Shown piece after piece: positions 13,880 through 28,100 of a stretch of 64,000 nucleotides of DNA. Made by a program: the position numbers and the translations under genes. How positions within the stretch are numbered: the stretch's first letter is position 1; each line of letters opens with the position of its first letter. The notes beneath the pieces were generated by a model. That model made no database searches. It saw only the letters and a list, made by a program, of their open reading frames with translations, and was not told the origin of the DNA. The DNA is from Parapristionchus giblindavisi (taxonomy: Eukaryota; Nematoda; Chromadorea; Rhabditida; Diplogasteridae): assembly GCA_943737045.1 (NCBI GenBank), contig CALSFV010000010.1:682001-746000 (forward strand). The letters run 5' to 3'.

Positions 13880-16800
13880 TTATCTTGACCATATCAGAGT
13901 AAAAGCTACTTTTGTACTTCGGTCATTATAGCAGCAGTAAAATGTTACAGATCGACATGAACTGAAGTTTGTTTCATTCAGAATTTTTTCCTCTTTCACA
14001 TAGTATATCACTCGATAAGTATCATTGACAATGTGACTTGTAACGAATTGTTTTGTACAAAAAACAGAGAGCACTGGAATATAAATTTGCATATTGGCCG
14101 TACTGACCACTTTGAAATAGTTTATCTTATTCAGAATTTTTCGCTCTTTCATTTGGTATATGACACGACAGGTATCATTTTCATTTTCATATTTCTCAAG
14201 TTATCTTGACCATATCAGAGTAAAAGCTACTTTTGTACTTCGGTCATTATAGCAGCAGTAAAATGTTACAGATCGACATGAACTGAAGTTTGTGTCATTC
14301 AGAATTTTTTCCTCTTTCACATAGTATATCACTCGATAAGTATCATTGACAATGTGACTTGTAACGAATTGTTTTGTACAAAAAACAGAGAGCACTGGAA
14401 TATAAATTTGCATATTGGCCGTACTGACCACTTTGAAATAGTTTATCTTATTCAGAATTTTTCGCTCTTTCATTTGGTATATGACACGACAGGTATCATT
14501 TTCATTTTCATATTTCTCAAGTTATCTTGACCATATCAGAGTAAAAGCTACTTTTGTACTTCGGTCATTATAGCAGCAGTAAAATGTTACAGATCGACAT
14601 GAACTGAAGTTTGTGTCATTCAGAATTTTTTCCTCTTTCACATAGTATATCACTCGATAAGTATCATTGACAATGTGACTTGTAACGAATTGTTTTGTAC
14701 AAAAAACAGAGAGCACTGGAATATAAATTTGCATATTGGCCGTACTGACCACTTTGAAATAGTTTATCTTATTCAGAATTTTTCGCTCTTTCATTTGGTA
14801 TATGACACGACAGGTATCATTTTCATTTTCATATTTCTCAAGTTATCTTGACCATATCAGAGTAAAAGCTACTTTTGTACTTCGGTCATTATAGCAGCAG
14901 TAAAATGTTACAGATCGACATGAACTGAAGTTTGTTTCATTCAGAATTTTTTCCTCTTTCACATAGTATATCACTCGATAAGTATCATTGACAATGTGAC
15001 TTGTAACGAATTGTTTTGTACAAAAAACAGAGAGCACTGGAATATAAATTTGCATATTGGCCGTACTGACCACTTTGAAATAGTTTATCTTATTCAGAAT
15101 TTTTCGCTCTTTCATTTGGTATATGACACGACAGGTATCATTTTCATTTTCATATTTCTCAAGTTATCTTGACCATATCAGAGTAAAAGCTACTTTTGTA
15201 CTTCGGTCATTATAACAGCAGTAAAATGTTACAGATCGACATGAGCTGAAGTTTGTGTCATTCAGAATTTTTTCCTCTTTCACATAGTATATCACTCGAT
15301 AAGTATCATTGACAATGTGACTTGTAACGAATTGTTTTGTACAAAAAACAGAGAGCACTGGAATATAAATTTGCATATTGGCCGTACTGACCACTTTGAA
15401 ATAGTTTATCTTATTCAGAATTTTTCGCTCTTTCATTTGGTATATGACACGACAGGTATCATTTTCATTTTCATATTTCTCAAGTTATCTTGACCATATC
15501 AGAGTAAAAGCTACTTTTGTACTTCGGTCATTATAGCAGCAGTAAAATGTTACAGATCGACATGAACTGAAGTTTGTGTCATTCAGAATTTTTTCCTCTT
15601 TCACATAGTATATCATTCGATAAGTATCATTGACAATGTGACTTGTAACGAATTGTTTTGTACCAAAAACAGAGAGCACTGGAATACAAATTTGCATATT
15701 GGCCGTTCTGACCACTTTGAAATAGTTTATCTTATTCAGAATTTTTCGCTCTTTCGTTTGGTATATGACACGACATGTATCATTTTCATTTTCATATTTC
15801 TCAAGTTATCTTGACCATATCAGAGTAAAAGCTACTTTTGTACTTCGGTCATTATAGCAGCAGTAAAATGTTACAGATCGACATGAACTGAAGTTTGTGT
15901 CATTCAGAATTTTTTCCTCTTTCACATAGTATATCACTCGATAAGTATCATTGACAATGTGACTTGTAACGAATTGTTTTGTACAAAAAACAGAGAGCAC
16001 TGGAATATAAATTTGCATATTGGCCGTACTGACCACTTTGAAATAGTTTATCTTATTCAGAATTTTTCGCTCTTTCATTTGGTATATGACACGACAGGTA
16101 TCATTTTCATTTTCATATTTCTCAAGTTATCTTGACCATATCAGAGTAAAAGCTACTTTTGTACTTCGGTCATTATAGCAGCAGTAAAATGTTACAGATC
16201 GACATGAACTGAAGTTTGTGTCATTCAGAATTTTTTCCTCTTTCACATAGTATATCACTCGATAAGTATCATTGACAATGTGACTTGTAACGAATTGTTT
16301 TGTACAAAAAACAGAGAGCACTGGAATATAAATTTGCATATTGGCCGTACTGACCACTTTGAAATAGTTTATCTTATTCAGAATTTTTCGCTCTTTCATT
16401 TGGTATATGACACGACAGGTATCATTTTCATTTTCATATTTCTCAAGTTATCTTGACCATATCAGAGTAAAAGCTACTTTTGTACTTCGGTCATTATAGC
16501 AGCAGTAAAATGTTACAGATCGACATGAACTGAAGTTTGTTTCATTCAGAATTTTTTCCTCTTTCACATAGTATATCACTCGATAAGTATCATTGACAAT
16601 GTGACTTGTAACGAATTGTTTTGTACAAAAAACAGAGAGCACTGGAATATAAATTTGCATATTGGCCGTACTGACCACTTTGAAATAGTTTATCTTATTC
16701 AGAATTTTTCGCTCTTTCATTTGGTATATGACACGACAGGTATCATTTTCATTTTCATATTTCTCAAGTTATCTTGACCATATCAGAGTAAAAGCTACTT

Positions 16801-18052
16801 TTGTACTTCGGTCATTATAGCAGCAGTAAAATGTTACAGATCGACATGAACTGAAGTTTGTGTCATTCAGAATTTTTTCCTCTTTCACATAGTATATCAC
16901 TCGATAAGTATCATTGACAATGTGACTTGTAACGAATTGTTTTGTACAAAAAACAGAGAGCACTGGAATATAAATTTGCATATTGGCCGTACTGACCACT
17001 TTGAAATAGTTTATCTTATTCAGAATTTTTCGCTCTTTCATTTGGTATATGACACGACAGGTATCATTTTCATTTTCATATTTCTCAAGTTATCTTGACC
17101 ATATCAGAGTAAAAGCTACTTTTGTACTTCGGTCATTATAGCAGCAGTAAAATGTTACAGATCGACATGAACTGAAGTTTGTGTCATTCAGAATTTTTTC
17201 CTCTTTCACATAGTATATCACTCGATAAGTATCATTGACAATGTGACTTGTAACGAATTGTTTTGTACAAAAAACAGAGAGCACTGGAATATAAATTTGC
17301 ATATTGGCCGTACTGACCACTTTGAAATAGTTTATCTTATTCAGAATTTTTCGCTCTTTCATTTGGTATATGACACGACAGGTATCATTTTCATTTTCAT
17401 ATTTCTCAAGTTATCTTGACCATATCAGAGTAAAAGCTACTTTTGTACTTCGGTCATTATAGCAGCAGTAAAATGTTACAGATCGACATGAACTGAAGTT
17501 TGTTTCATTCAGAATTTTTTCCTCTTTCACATAGTATATCACTCGATAAGTATCATTGACAATGTGACTTGTAACGAATTGTTTTGTACAAAAAACAGAG
17601 AGCACTGGAATATAAATTTGCATATTGGCCGTACTGACCACTTTGAAATAGTTTATCTTATTCAGAATTTTTCGCTCTTTCATTTGGTATATGACACGAC
17701 AGGTATCATTTTCATTTTCATATTTCTCAAGTTATCTTGACCATATCAGAGTAAAAGCTACTTTTGTACTTCGGTCATTATAGCAGCAGTAAAATGTTAC
17801 AGATCGACATGAACTGAAGTTTGTGTCATTCAGAATTTTTTCCTCTTTCACATAGTATATCACTCGATAAGTATCATTGACAATGTGACTTGTAACGAAT
17901 TGTTTTGTACAAAAAACAGAGAGCACTGGAATATAAATTTGCATATTGGCCGTACTGACCACTTTGAAATAGTTTATCTTATTCAGAATTTTTCGCTCTT
18001 TCATTTGGTATATGACACGACAGGTATCATTTTCATTTTCATATTTCTCAAG
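13880..18052. repeat. Trimer-spaced region marked by tttgtttcattc, with copy 2 of the six-monomer block
   Basis: B monomers carrying tttgtttcattc start at 13880, 14843, 16448 and 17411. The first pair and the last pair are each 963 bp (three monomers) apart. Between them, 15164-17089 repeats the six-monomer order seen at 9386-11311. The region looks like a local trimer HOR combined with a longer duplicated block. Confidence 0.7.
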
Positions 18053-21000
18053 TTATCTTGACCATATCAGAGTAAAAGCTACTTTTGTACTTCGGTCATT
18101 ATAGCAGCAGTAAAATGTTACAGATCGACATGAGCTGAAGTTTGTGTCATTCAGAATTTTTTCCTCTTTCACATAGTATATCACTCGATAAGTATCATTG
18201 ACAATGTGACTTGTAACGAATTGTTTTGTTCAAAAAACAGAGAGCACTGGAATATAAATTTGCATATTGGCCGTACTGACCACTTTGAAATAGTTTATCT
18301 TATTCAGAATTTTTCGCTCTTTCATTTGGTATATGACACGACAGGTATCATTTTAATTTTCATATTTCTCAAGTTATCTTGACCATATCAGAGTAAAAGC
18401 TACTTTTGTACTTCGGTCATTATAGCAGCAGTAAAATGTTACAGATCGACATGAGCTGAAGTTTGTGTCATTCAGAATTTTTTCCTCTTTCACATAGTAT
18501 ATCACTCGATAAGTATCATTGACAATGTGACTTGTAACGAATTGTTTTGTACAAAAAGCAGAGAGCACTGGAATATAAATTTGCATATTGGCCGTACTGA
18601 CCACTTTGAAATAGTTTATCTTATTCAGAATTTTTCGCTCTTTCATTTGGTATATGACACGACAGGTATCATTTTAATTTTCATATTTCTCAAGTTATCT
18701 TGACCATATCAGAGTAAAAGCTACTTTTGTACTTCGGTCATTATAGCAGCAGTAAAATGTTACAGATCGACATGAGCTGAAGTTTGTGTCATTCAGAATT
18801 TTTTCCTCTTTCACATAGTATATCACTCGATAAGTATCATTGACAATGTGACTTGTAACGAATTGTTTTGTACAAAAAACAGAGAGCACTGGAATATAAA
18901 TTTGCATATTGGCCGTACTGACCACTTTGAAATAGTTTATCTTATTCAGAATTTTTCGCTCTTTCATTTGGTATATGACACGACAGGTATCATTTTAATT
19001 TTTATATTTCTCAAGTTATCTTGACCATATCAGAGTAAAAGCTACTTTTGTACTTCGGTCATTATAGCAGCAGTAAAATGTTACAGATCGACATGAGCTG
19101 AAGTTTGTGTCATTCAGAATTTTTTCCTCTTTCACATAGTATATCACTCGATAAGTATCATTGACAATGTGACTTGTAACGAATTGTTTTGTACAAAAAA
19201 CAGAGAGCACTGGAATATAAATTTGCATATTGGCCGTACTGACCACTTTGAAATAGTTTATCTTATTCAGAATTTTTCGCTCTTTCATTTGGTATATGAC
19301 ACGACAGGTATCATTTTAATTTTTATATTTCTCAAGTTATCTTGACCATATCAGAGTAAAAGCTACTTTTGTACTTCGGTCATTATAGCAGCAGTAAAAT
19401 GTTACAGATCGACATGAGCTGAAGTTTGTGTCATTCAGAATTTTTTCCTCTTTCACATAGTATATCACTCGATAAGTATCATTGACAATGTGACTTGTAA
19501 CGAATTGTTTTGTACAAAAAGCAGAGAGCACTGGAATATAAATTTGCATATTGGCCGTACTGACCACTTTGAAATAGTTTATCTTATTCAGAATTTTTCG
19601 CTCTTTCATTTGGTATATGACACAACAGGTATCATTTTAATTTTCATATTTCTCAAGTTATCTTGACCATATCAGAGTAAAAGCTACTTTTGTACTTCGG
19701 TCATTATAGCAGCAGTAAAATGTTACAGATCGACATGAACTGAAGTTTGTATCATTCAGAATTTTTTCCTCTTTCACATAGTATATCACTCGATAAGTAT
19801 CATTGACAATGTGACTTGTAACGAATTGTTTTGTACAAAAAACAGAGAGCACTGGAATATAAATTTGCATATTGGCCGTACTGACCACTTTGAAATAGTT
19901 TATCTTATTCAGAATTTTTCGCTCTTTCATTTGGTATATGACACGACAGGTATCATTTTAATTTTTATATTTCTCAAGTTATCTTGACCATATCAGAGTA
20001 AAAGCTACTTTTGTACTTCGGTCATTATAGCAGCAGTAAAATGTTACAGATCTACATGAACTGAAGTTTGTGTCATTCAGAATTTTTTCCTCTTTCACAT
20101 AGTATATCACTCGATAAGTATCATTGACAATATGACTTGTAACAAATTGTTTTGTACAAAAAACAGAGAGCACTGGAATATAAATTTGCATATTGGCCGT
20201 ACTGACCACTTTGAAATAGTTTATCTTATTCAGAATTTTTCGCTCTTTCATTTGGTATATGACACGACAGGTATCATTTTCATTTTCATATTTCTCAAGT
20301 TATCTTGACCATATCAGAGTAAAAGCTACTTTTGTACTTCGGTCATTATAACAGCAGTAAAATGTTACAGATCGACATGAGCTGAAGTTTGTGTCATTCA
20401 GAATTTTTTCCTCTTTCACATAGTATATCACTCGATAAGTATCATTGACAATGTGACTTGTAACGAATTGTTTTGTACAAAAAACAGAGAGCACTGGAAT
20501 ATAAATTTGCATATTGGCCGTACTGACCACTTTGAAATAGTTTATCTTATTCAGAATTTTTCGCTCTTTCATTTGGTATATGACACGACAGGTATCATTT
20601 TCATTTTCATATTTCTCAAGTTATCTTGACCATATCAGAGTAAAAGCTACTTTTGTACTTCGGTCATTATAGCAGCAGTAAAATGTTACAGATCGACATG
20701 AACTGAAGTTTGTGTCATTCAGAATTTTTTCCTCTTTCACATAGTATATCATTCGATAAGTATCATTGACAATGTGACTTGTAACGAATTGTTTTGTACC
20801 AAAAACAGAGAGCACTGGAATACAAATTTGCATATTGGCCGTTCTGACCACTTTGAAATAGTTTATCTTATTCAGAATTTTTCGCTCTTTCGTTTGGTAT
20901 ATGACACGACATGTATCATTTTCATTTTCATATTTCTCAAGTTATCTTGACCATATCAGAGTAAAAGCTACTTTTGTACTTCGGTCATTATAGCAGCAGT

Positions 21001-24000
21001 AAAATGTTACAGATCGACATGAACTGAAGTTTGTGTCATTCAGAATTTTTTCCTCTTTCACATAGTATATCAATCGATAAGTATCATTGACAATGTGACT
21101 TGTAACGAATTGTTTTGTACAAAAAACAGAGAGCACTGGAATATAAATTTGCATATTGGCCGTACTGACCACTTTGAAATAGTTTATCTTATTCAGAATT
21201 TTTCGCTCTTTCATTTGGTATATGACACGACAGGTATCATTTTCATTTTCATATTTCTCAAGTTATCTTGACCATATCAGAGTAAAAGCTACTTTTGTAC
21301 TTCGGTCATTATAGCAGCAGTAAAATGTTACAGATCGACATGAACTGAAGTTTGTGTCATTCAGAATTTTTTCCTCTTTCACATAGTATATCACTCGATA
21401 AGTATCATTGACAATGTGACTTGTAACGAATTGTTTTGTACAAAAAACAGAGAGCACTGGAATATAAATTTGCATATTGGCCGTACTGACCACTTTGAAA
21501 TAGTTTATCTTATTCAGAATTTTTCGCTCTTTCATTTGGTATATGACACGACAGGTATCATTTTCATTTTCATATTTCTCAAGTTATCTTGACCATATCA
21601 GAGTAAAAGCTACTTTTGTACTTCGGTCATTATAGCAGCAGTAAAATGTTACAGATCGACATGAGCTGAAGTTTGTGTCATTCAGAATTTTTTCCTCTTT
21701 CACATAGTATATCACTCGATAAGTATCATTGACAATGTGACTTGTAACGAATTGTTTTGTTCAAAAAACAGAGAGCACTGGAATATAAATTTGCATATTG
21801 GCCGTACTGACCACTTTGAAATAGTTTATCTTATTCAGAATTTTTCGCTCTTTCATTTGGTATATGACACGACAGGTATCATTTTAATTTTCATATTTCT
21901 CAAGTTATCTTGACCATATCAGAGTAAAAGCTACTTTTGTACTTCGGTCATTATAGCAGCAGTAAAATGTTACAGATCGACATGAGCTGAAGTTTGTGTC
22001 ATTCAGAATTTTTTCCTCTTTCACATAGTATATCACTCGATAAGTATCATTGACAATGTGACTTGTAACGAATTGTTTTGTACAAAAAGCAGAGAGCACT
22101 GGAATATAAATTTGCATATTGGCCGTACTGACCACTTTGAAATAGTTTATCTTATTCAGAATTTTTCGCTCTTTCATTTGGTATATGACACGACAGGTAT
22201 CATTTTAATTTTCATATTTCTCAAGTTATCTTGACCATATCAGAGTAAAAGCTACTTTTGTACTTCGGTCATTATAGCAGCAGTAAAATGTTACAGATCG
22301 ACATGAGCTGAAGTTTGTGTCATTCAGAATTTTTTCCTCTTTCACATAGTATATCACTCGATAAGTATCATTGACAATGTGACTTGTAACGAATTGTTTT
22401 GTACAAAAAGCAGAGAGCACTGGAATATAAATTTGCATATTGGCCGTACTGACCACTTTGAAATAGTTTATCTTATTCAGAATTTTTCGCTCTTTCATTT
22501 GGTATATGACACGACAGGTATCATTTTAATTTTCATATTTCTCAAGTTATCTTGACCATATCAGAGTAAAAGCTACTTTTGTACTTCGGTCATTATAGCA
22601 GCAGTAAAATGTTACAGATCGACATGAGCTGAAGTTTGTGTCATTCAGAATTTTTTCCTCTTTCACATAGTATATCACTCGATAAGTATCATTGACAATG
22701 TGACTTGTAACGAATTGTTTTGTACAAAAAGCAGAGAGCACTGGAATATAAATTTGCATATTGGCCGTACTGACCACTTTGAAATAGTTTATCTTATTCA
22801 GAATTTTTCGCTCTTTCATTTGGTATATGACACGACAGGTATCATTTTAATTTTCATATTTCTCAAGTTATCTTGACCATATCAGAGTAAAAGCTACTTT
22901 TGTACTTCGGTCATTATAGCAGCAGTAAAATGTTACAGATCGACATGAGCTGAAGTTTGTGTCATTCAGAATTTTTTCCTCTTTCACATAGTATATCACT
23001 CGATAAGTATCATTGACAATGTGACTTGTAACGAATTGTTTTGTACAAAAAACAGAGAGCACTGGAATATAAATTTGCATATTGGCCGTACTGACCACTT
23101 TGAAATAGTTTATCTTATTCAGAATTTTTCGCTCTTTCATTTGGTATATGACACGACAGGTATCATTTTAATTTTTATATTTCTCAAGTTATCTTGACCA
23201 TATCAGAGTAAAAGCTACTTTTGTACTTCGGTCATTATAGCAGCAGTAAAATGTTACAGATCGACATGAGCTGAAGTTTGTGTCATTCAGAATTTTTTCC
23301 TCTTTCACATAGTATATCACTCGATAAGTATCATTGACAATGTGACTTGTAACGAATTGTTTTGTACAAAAAGCAGAGAGCACTGGAATATAAATTTGCA
23401 TATTGGCCGTACTGACCACTTTGAAATAGTTTATCTTATTCAGAATTTTTCGCTCTTTCATTTGGTATATGACACGACAGGTATCATTTTAATTTTCATA
23501 TTTCTCAAGTTATCTTGACCATATCAGAGTAAAAGCTACTTTTGTACTTCGGTCATTATAGCAGCAGTAAAATGTTACAGATCGACATGAACTGAAGTTT
23601 GTATCATTCAGAATTTTTTCCTCTTTCACATAGTATATCACTCGATAAGTATCATTGACAATGTGACTTGTAACGAATTGTTTTGTACAAAAAACAGAGA
23701 GCACTGGAATATAAATTTGCATATTGGCCGTACTGACCACTTTGAAATAGTTTATCTTATTCAGAATTTTTCGCTCTTTCATTTGGTATATGACACGACA
23801 GGTATCATTTTCATTTTCATATTTCTCAAGTTATCTTGACCATATCAGAGTAAAAGCTACTTTTGTACTTCGGTCATTATAGCAGCAGTAAAATGTTACA
23901 GATCGACATGAACTGAAGTTTGTGTCATTCAGAATTTTTTCCTCTTTCACATAGTATATCACTCGATAAGTATCATTGACAATGTGACTTGTAACGAATT

Positions 24001-24472
24001 GTTTTGTACAAAAAGCAGAGAGCACTGGAATATAAATTTGCATATTGGCCGTACTGACCACTTTGAAATAGTTTATCTTATTCAGAATTTTTCGCTCTTT
24101 CATTTGGTATATGACACGACAGGTATCATTTTAATTTTTATATTTCTCAAGTTATCTTGACCATATCAGAGTAAAAGCTACTTTTGTACTTCGGTCATTA
24201 TAGCAGCAGTAAAATGTTACAGATCGACATGAGCTGAAGTTTGTGTCATTCAGAATTTTTTCCTCTTTCACATAGTATATCACTCGATAAGTATCATTGA
24301 CAATGTGACTTGTAACGAATTGTTTTGTACAAAAAGCAGAGAGCACTGGAATATAAATTTGCATATTGGCCGTACTGACCACTTTGAAATAGTTTATCTT
24401 ATTCAGAATTTTTCGCTCTTTCATTTGGTATATGACACGACAGGTATCATTTTAATTTTCATATTTCTCAAG
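17732..24472. repeat. B'-rich segment with an 11-12-monomer duplication
   Basis: The run B, B with ttttgttcaaaa, B' (aaaaagcag) at 17732-18694 recurs at 21263-22225, 11 monomers downstream. Further on, the order B, B', B with tttgtatcattc at 19016-19978 recurs at 22868-23830, 12 monomers downstream. The offset changes by one monomer within the duplication, so a monomer was gained or lost after it. Three consecutive B' copies (21905, 22226, 22547) suggest a local single-monomer expansion. Confidence 0.7.
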
Positions 24473-25114
24473 TTATCTTGACCATATCAGAGTAAAAGCT
24501 ACTTTTGTACTTCGTTCATTATAGCAGCAGTAAAATGTTACAGATCGACATGAACAGAAGTTTGTGTCATTCAGAATTTTTTCCTCTTCCACATAGTATA
24601 TCACTCGATAAGTATCATTGACAATGTGACTTGTAACGAATTGTTTTGTACAAAAAACAGAGAGCACTGGAATATAAATTTGCATATTGGCCGTACTGAC
24701 CACTTTGAAATAGTTTATCTTATTCAGAATTTTTCGCTCTTTCATTTGGTATATGACACGACAGGTATCATTTTCATTTTCATATTTCTCAAGTTATCTT
24801 GACCATATCAGAGTAAAAGCTACTTTTGTACTTCGGTCATTATAGCAGCAGTAAAATGTTACAGATCGACATGAACTGAAGTTTGTGTCATTCAGAATTT
24901 TTTCCTCTTTCACATAGCATATCACTCGATAAGTATCATTGACAATGAGACTTGTAACGAATTGTTTTGTACAAAAAACAGAGAGCACTGGAATATAAAT
25001 TTGCATATTGGCCGTACTGACCACTTTGAAATAGTTTATCTTATTCAGAATTTTTCGCTCTTTCATTTGGTATATGACACGACAGGTATCATTTTCATTT
25101 TCATATTTCTCAAG

Positions 25115-28100
25115 TTATCTTGACCATATCAGAGTAAAAGCTACTTTTGTACTTCGGTCATTATAGCAGCAGTAAAATGTTACAGATCGACATGAACTGA
25201 AGTTTGTATCATTCAGAATTTTTTCCTCTTTCACATAGTATATCACTCGATAAGTATCATTGACAATGTGACTTGTAACAAATTGTTTTGTACAAAAAAC
25301 AGAGAGCACTGGAATATAAATTTGCATATTGGCCGTACTGACCACTTTGAAATAGTTTATCTTATTCAGAATTTTTCGCTCTTTCATTTGGTATATGACA
25401 CGACAGGTATCATTTTCATTTTCATATTACTCAAGTTATCTTGACCATATCAGAGTAAAAGCTACTTTTGTACTTCGGTCATTATAGCAGCAGTAAAATG
25501 TTACAGATCGACATGAACTGAAGTTTGTGTCATTCAGAATTTTTTCCTCTTTCACATAGTATATCACTCGATAAGTATCATTGACAATGTGACTTGTAAC
25601 GAATTGTTTTGTACAAAAAACAGAGAGCACTGGAATATAAATTTGCATATTGGCCGTACTGACCACTTTGAAATAGTTTATCTTATTCAGAATTTTTCGC
25701 TCTTTCATTTGGTATATGACACGACAGGTATCATTTTCATTTTCATATTTCTCAAGTTATCTTGACCATATCAGAGTAAAAGCTACTTTTGTACTTCGGT
25801 CATTATAGCAGCAGTAAAATGTTACAGATCGACATGAACTGAAGTTTGTATCATTCAGAATTTTTTCCTCTTTCACATAGTATATCACTCGATAAGTATC
25901 ATTGACAATGTGACTTGTAACGAATTGTTTTGTACAAAAAACAGAGAGCACTGGAATATAAATTTGCATATTGGCCGTACTGACCACTTTGAAATAGTTT
26001 ATCTTATTCAGAATTTTTCGCTCTTTCATTTGGTATATGACACGACAGGTATCATTTTCATTTTCATATTTCTCAAGTTATCTTGACCATATCAGAGTAA
26101 AAGCTACTTTTGTACTTCGGTCATTATAGCAGCAGTAAAATGTTACAGATCGACATGAACTGAAGTTTGTGTCATTCAGAATTTTTTCCTCTTTCACATA
26201 GTATATCACTCGATAAGTATCATTGACAATGTGACTTGTAACGAATTGTTTTGTACAAAAAACAGAGAGCACTGGAATATAAATTTGCATATTGGCCGTA
26301 CTGACCACTTTGAAATAGTTTATCTTATTCAGAATTTTTCGCTCTTTCATTTGGTATATGACACGACAGGTATCATTTTCATTTTCATATTTCTCAAGTT
26401 ATCTTGACCATATCAGAGTAAAAGCTACTTTTGTACTTCGGTCATTATAGCAGCAGTAAAATGTTACAGATCGACATGAACTGAAGTTTGTATCATTCAG
26501 AATTTTTTCCTCTTTCACATAGTATATCACTCGATAAGTATCATTGACAATGTGACTTGTAACGAATTGTTTTGTACAAAAAACAGAGAGCACTGGAATA
26601 TAAATTTGCATATTGGCCGTACTGACCACTTTGAAATAGTTTATCTTATTCAGAATTTTTCGCTCTTTCATTTGGTATATGACACGACAGGTATCATTTT
26701 CATTTTCATATTTCTCAAGTTATCTTGACCATATCAGAGTAAAAGCTACTTTTGTACTTCGGTCATTATAGCAGCAGTAAAATGTTACAGATCGACATGA
26801 ACTGAAGTTTGTGTCATTCAGAATTTTTTCCTCTTTCACATAGTATATCACTCGATAAGTATCATTGACAATGTGACTTGTAACGAATTGTTTTGTACAA
26901 AAAACAGAGAGCACTGGAATATAAATTTGCATATTGGCCGTACTGACCACTTTGAAATAGTTTATCTTATTCAGAATTTTTCGCTCTTTCATTTGGTATA
27001 TGACACGACAGGTATCATTTTCATTTTCATATTTCTCAAGTTATCTTGACCATATCAGAGTAAAAGCTACTTTTGTACTTCGGTCATTATAGCAGCAGTA
27101 AAATGTTACAGATCGACATGAACTGAAGTTTGTATCATTCAGAATTTTTTCCTCTTTCACATAGTATATCACTCGATAAGTATCATTGACAATGTGACTT
27201 GTAACGAATTGTTTTGTACAAAAAACAGAGAGCACTGGAATATAAATTTGCATATTGGCCGTACTGACCACTTTGAAATAGTTTATCTTATTCAGAATTT
27301 TTCGCTCTTTCATTTGGTATATGACACGACAGGTATCATTTTCATTTTCATATTACTCAAGTTATCTTGACCATATCAGAGTAAAAGCTACTTTTGTACT
27401 TCGGTCATTATAGCAGCAGTAAAATGTTACAGATCGACATGAACTGAAGTTTGTGTCATTCAGAATTTTTTCCTCTTTCACATAGTATATCACTCGATAA
27501 GTATCATTGACAATGTGACTTGTAACGAATTGTTTTGTACAAAAACAGAGAGCACTGGAATATAAATTTGCATATTGGCCGTACTGACCACTTTGAAATA
27601 GTTTATCTTATTCAGAATTTTTCGCTCTTTCATTTGGTATATGACACGACAGGTATCATTTTCATTTTCATATTTCTCAAGTTATCTTGACCATATCAGA
27701 GTAAAAGCTACTTTTGTACTTCGGTCATTATAGCAGCAGTAAAATGTTACAGATCGACATGAACTGAAGTTTGTGTCATTCAGAATTTTTTCCTCTTTCA
27801 CATAGTATATCACTCGATAAGTGTCATTGACAATGTGACTTGCAACGAATTGTTTTGTACAAAAAACAGAGAGCACTGGAATATAAATTTGCATATTGGC
27901 CGTACTGACCACTTTGAAATAGTTTATCTTATTCAGAATTTTTCGCTCTTTCATTTGGTATATGACACGACAGGTATCATTTTCATTTTCATATTTCTCA
28001 AGTTATCTTGACCATATCAGAGTAAAAGCTACTTTTGTACTTCGGTCATTATAGCAGCAGTAAAATGTTACAGATCGACATGAACTGAAGTTTGTATCAT

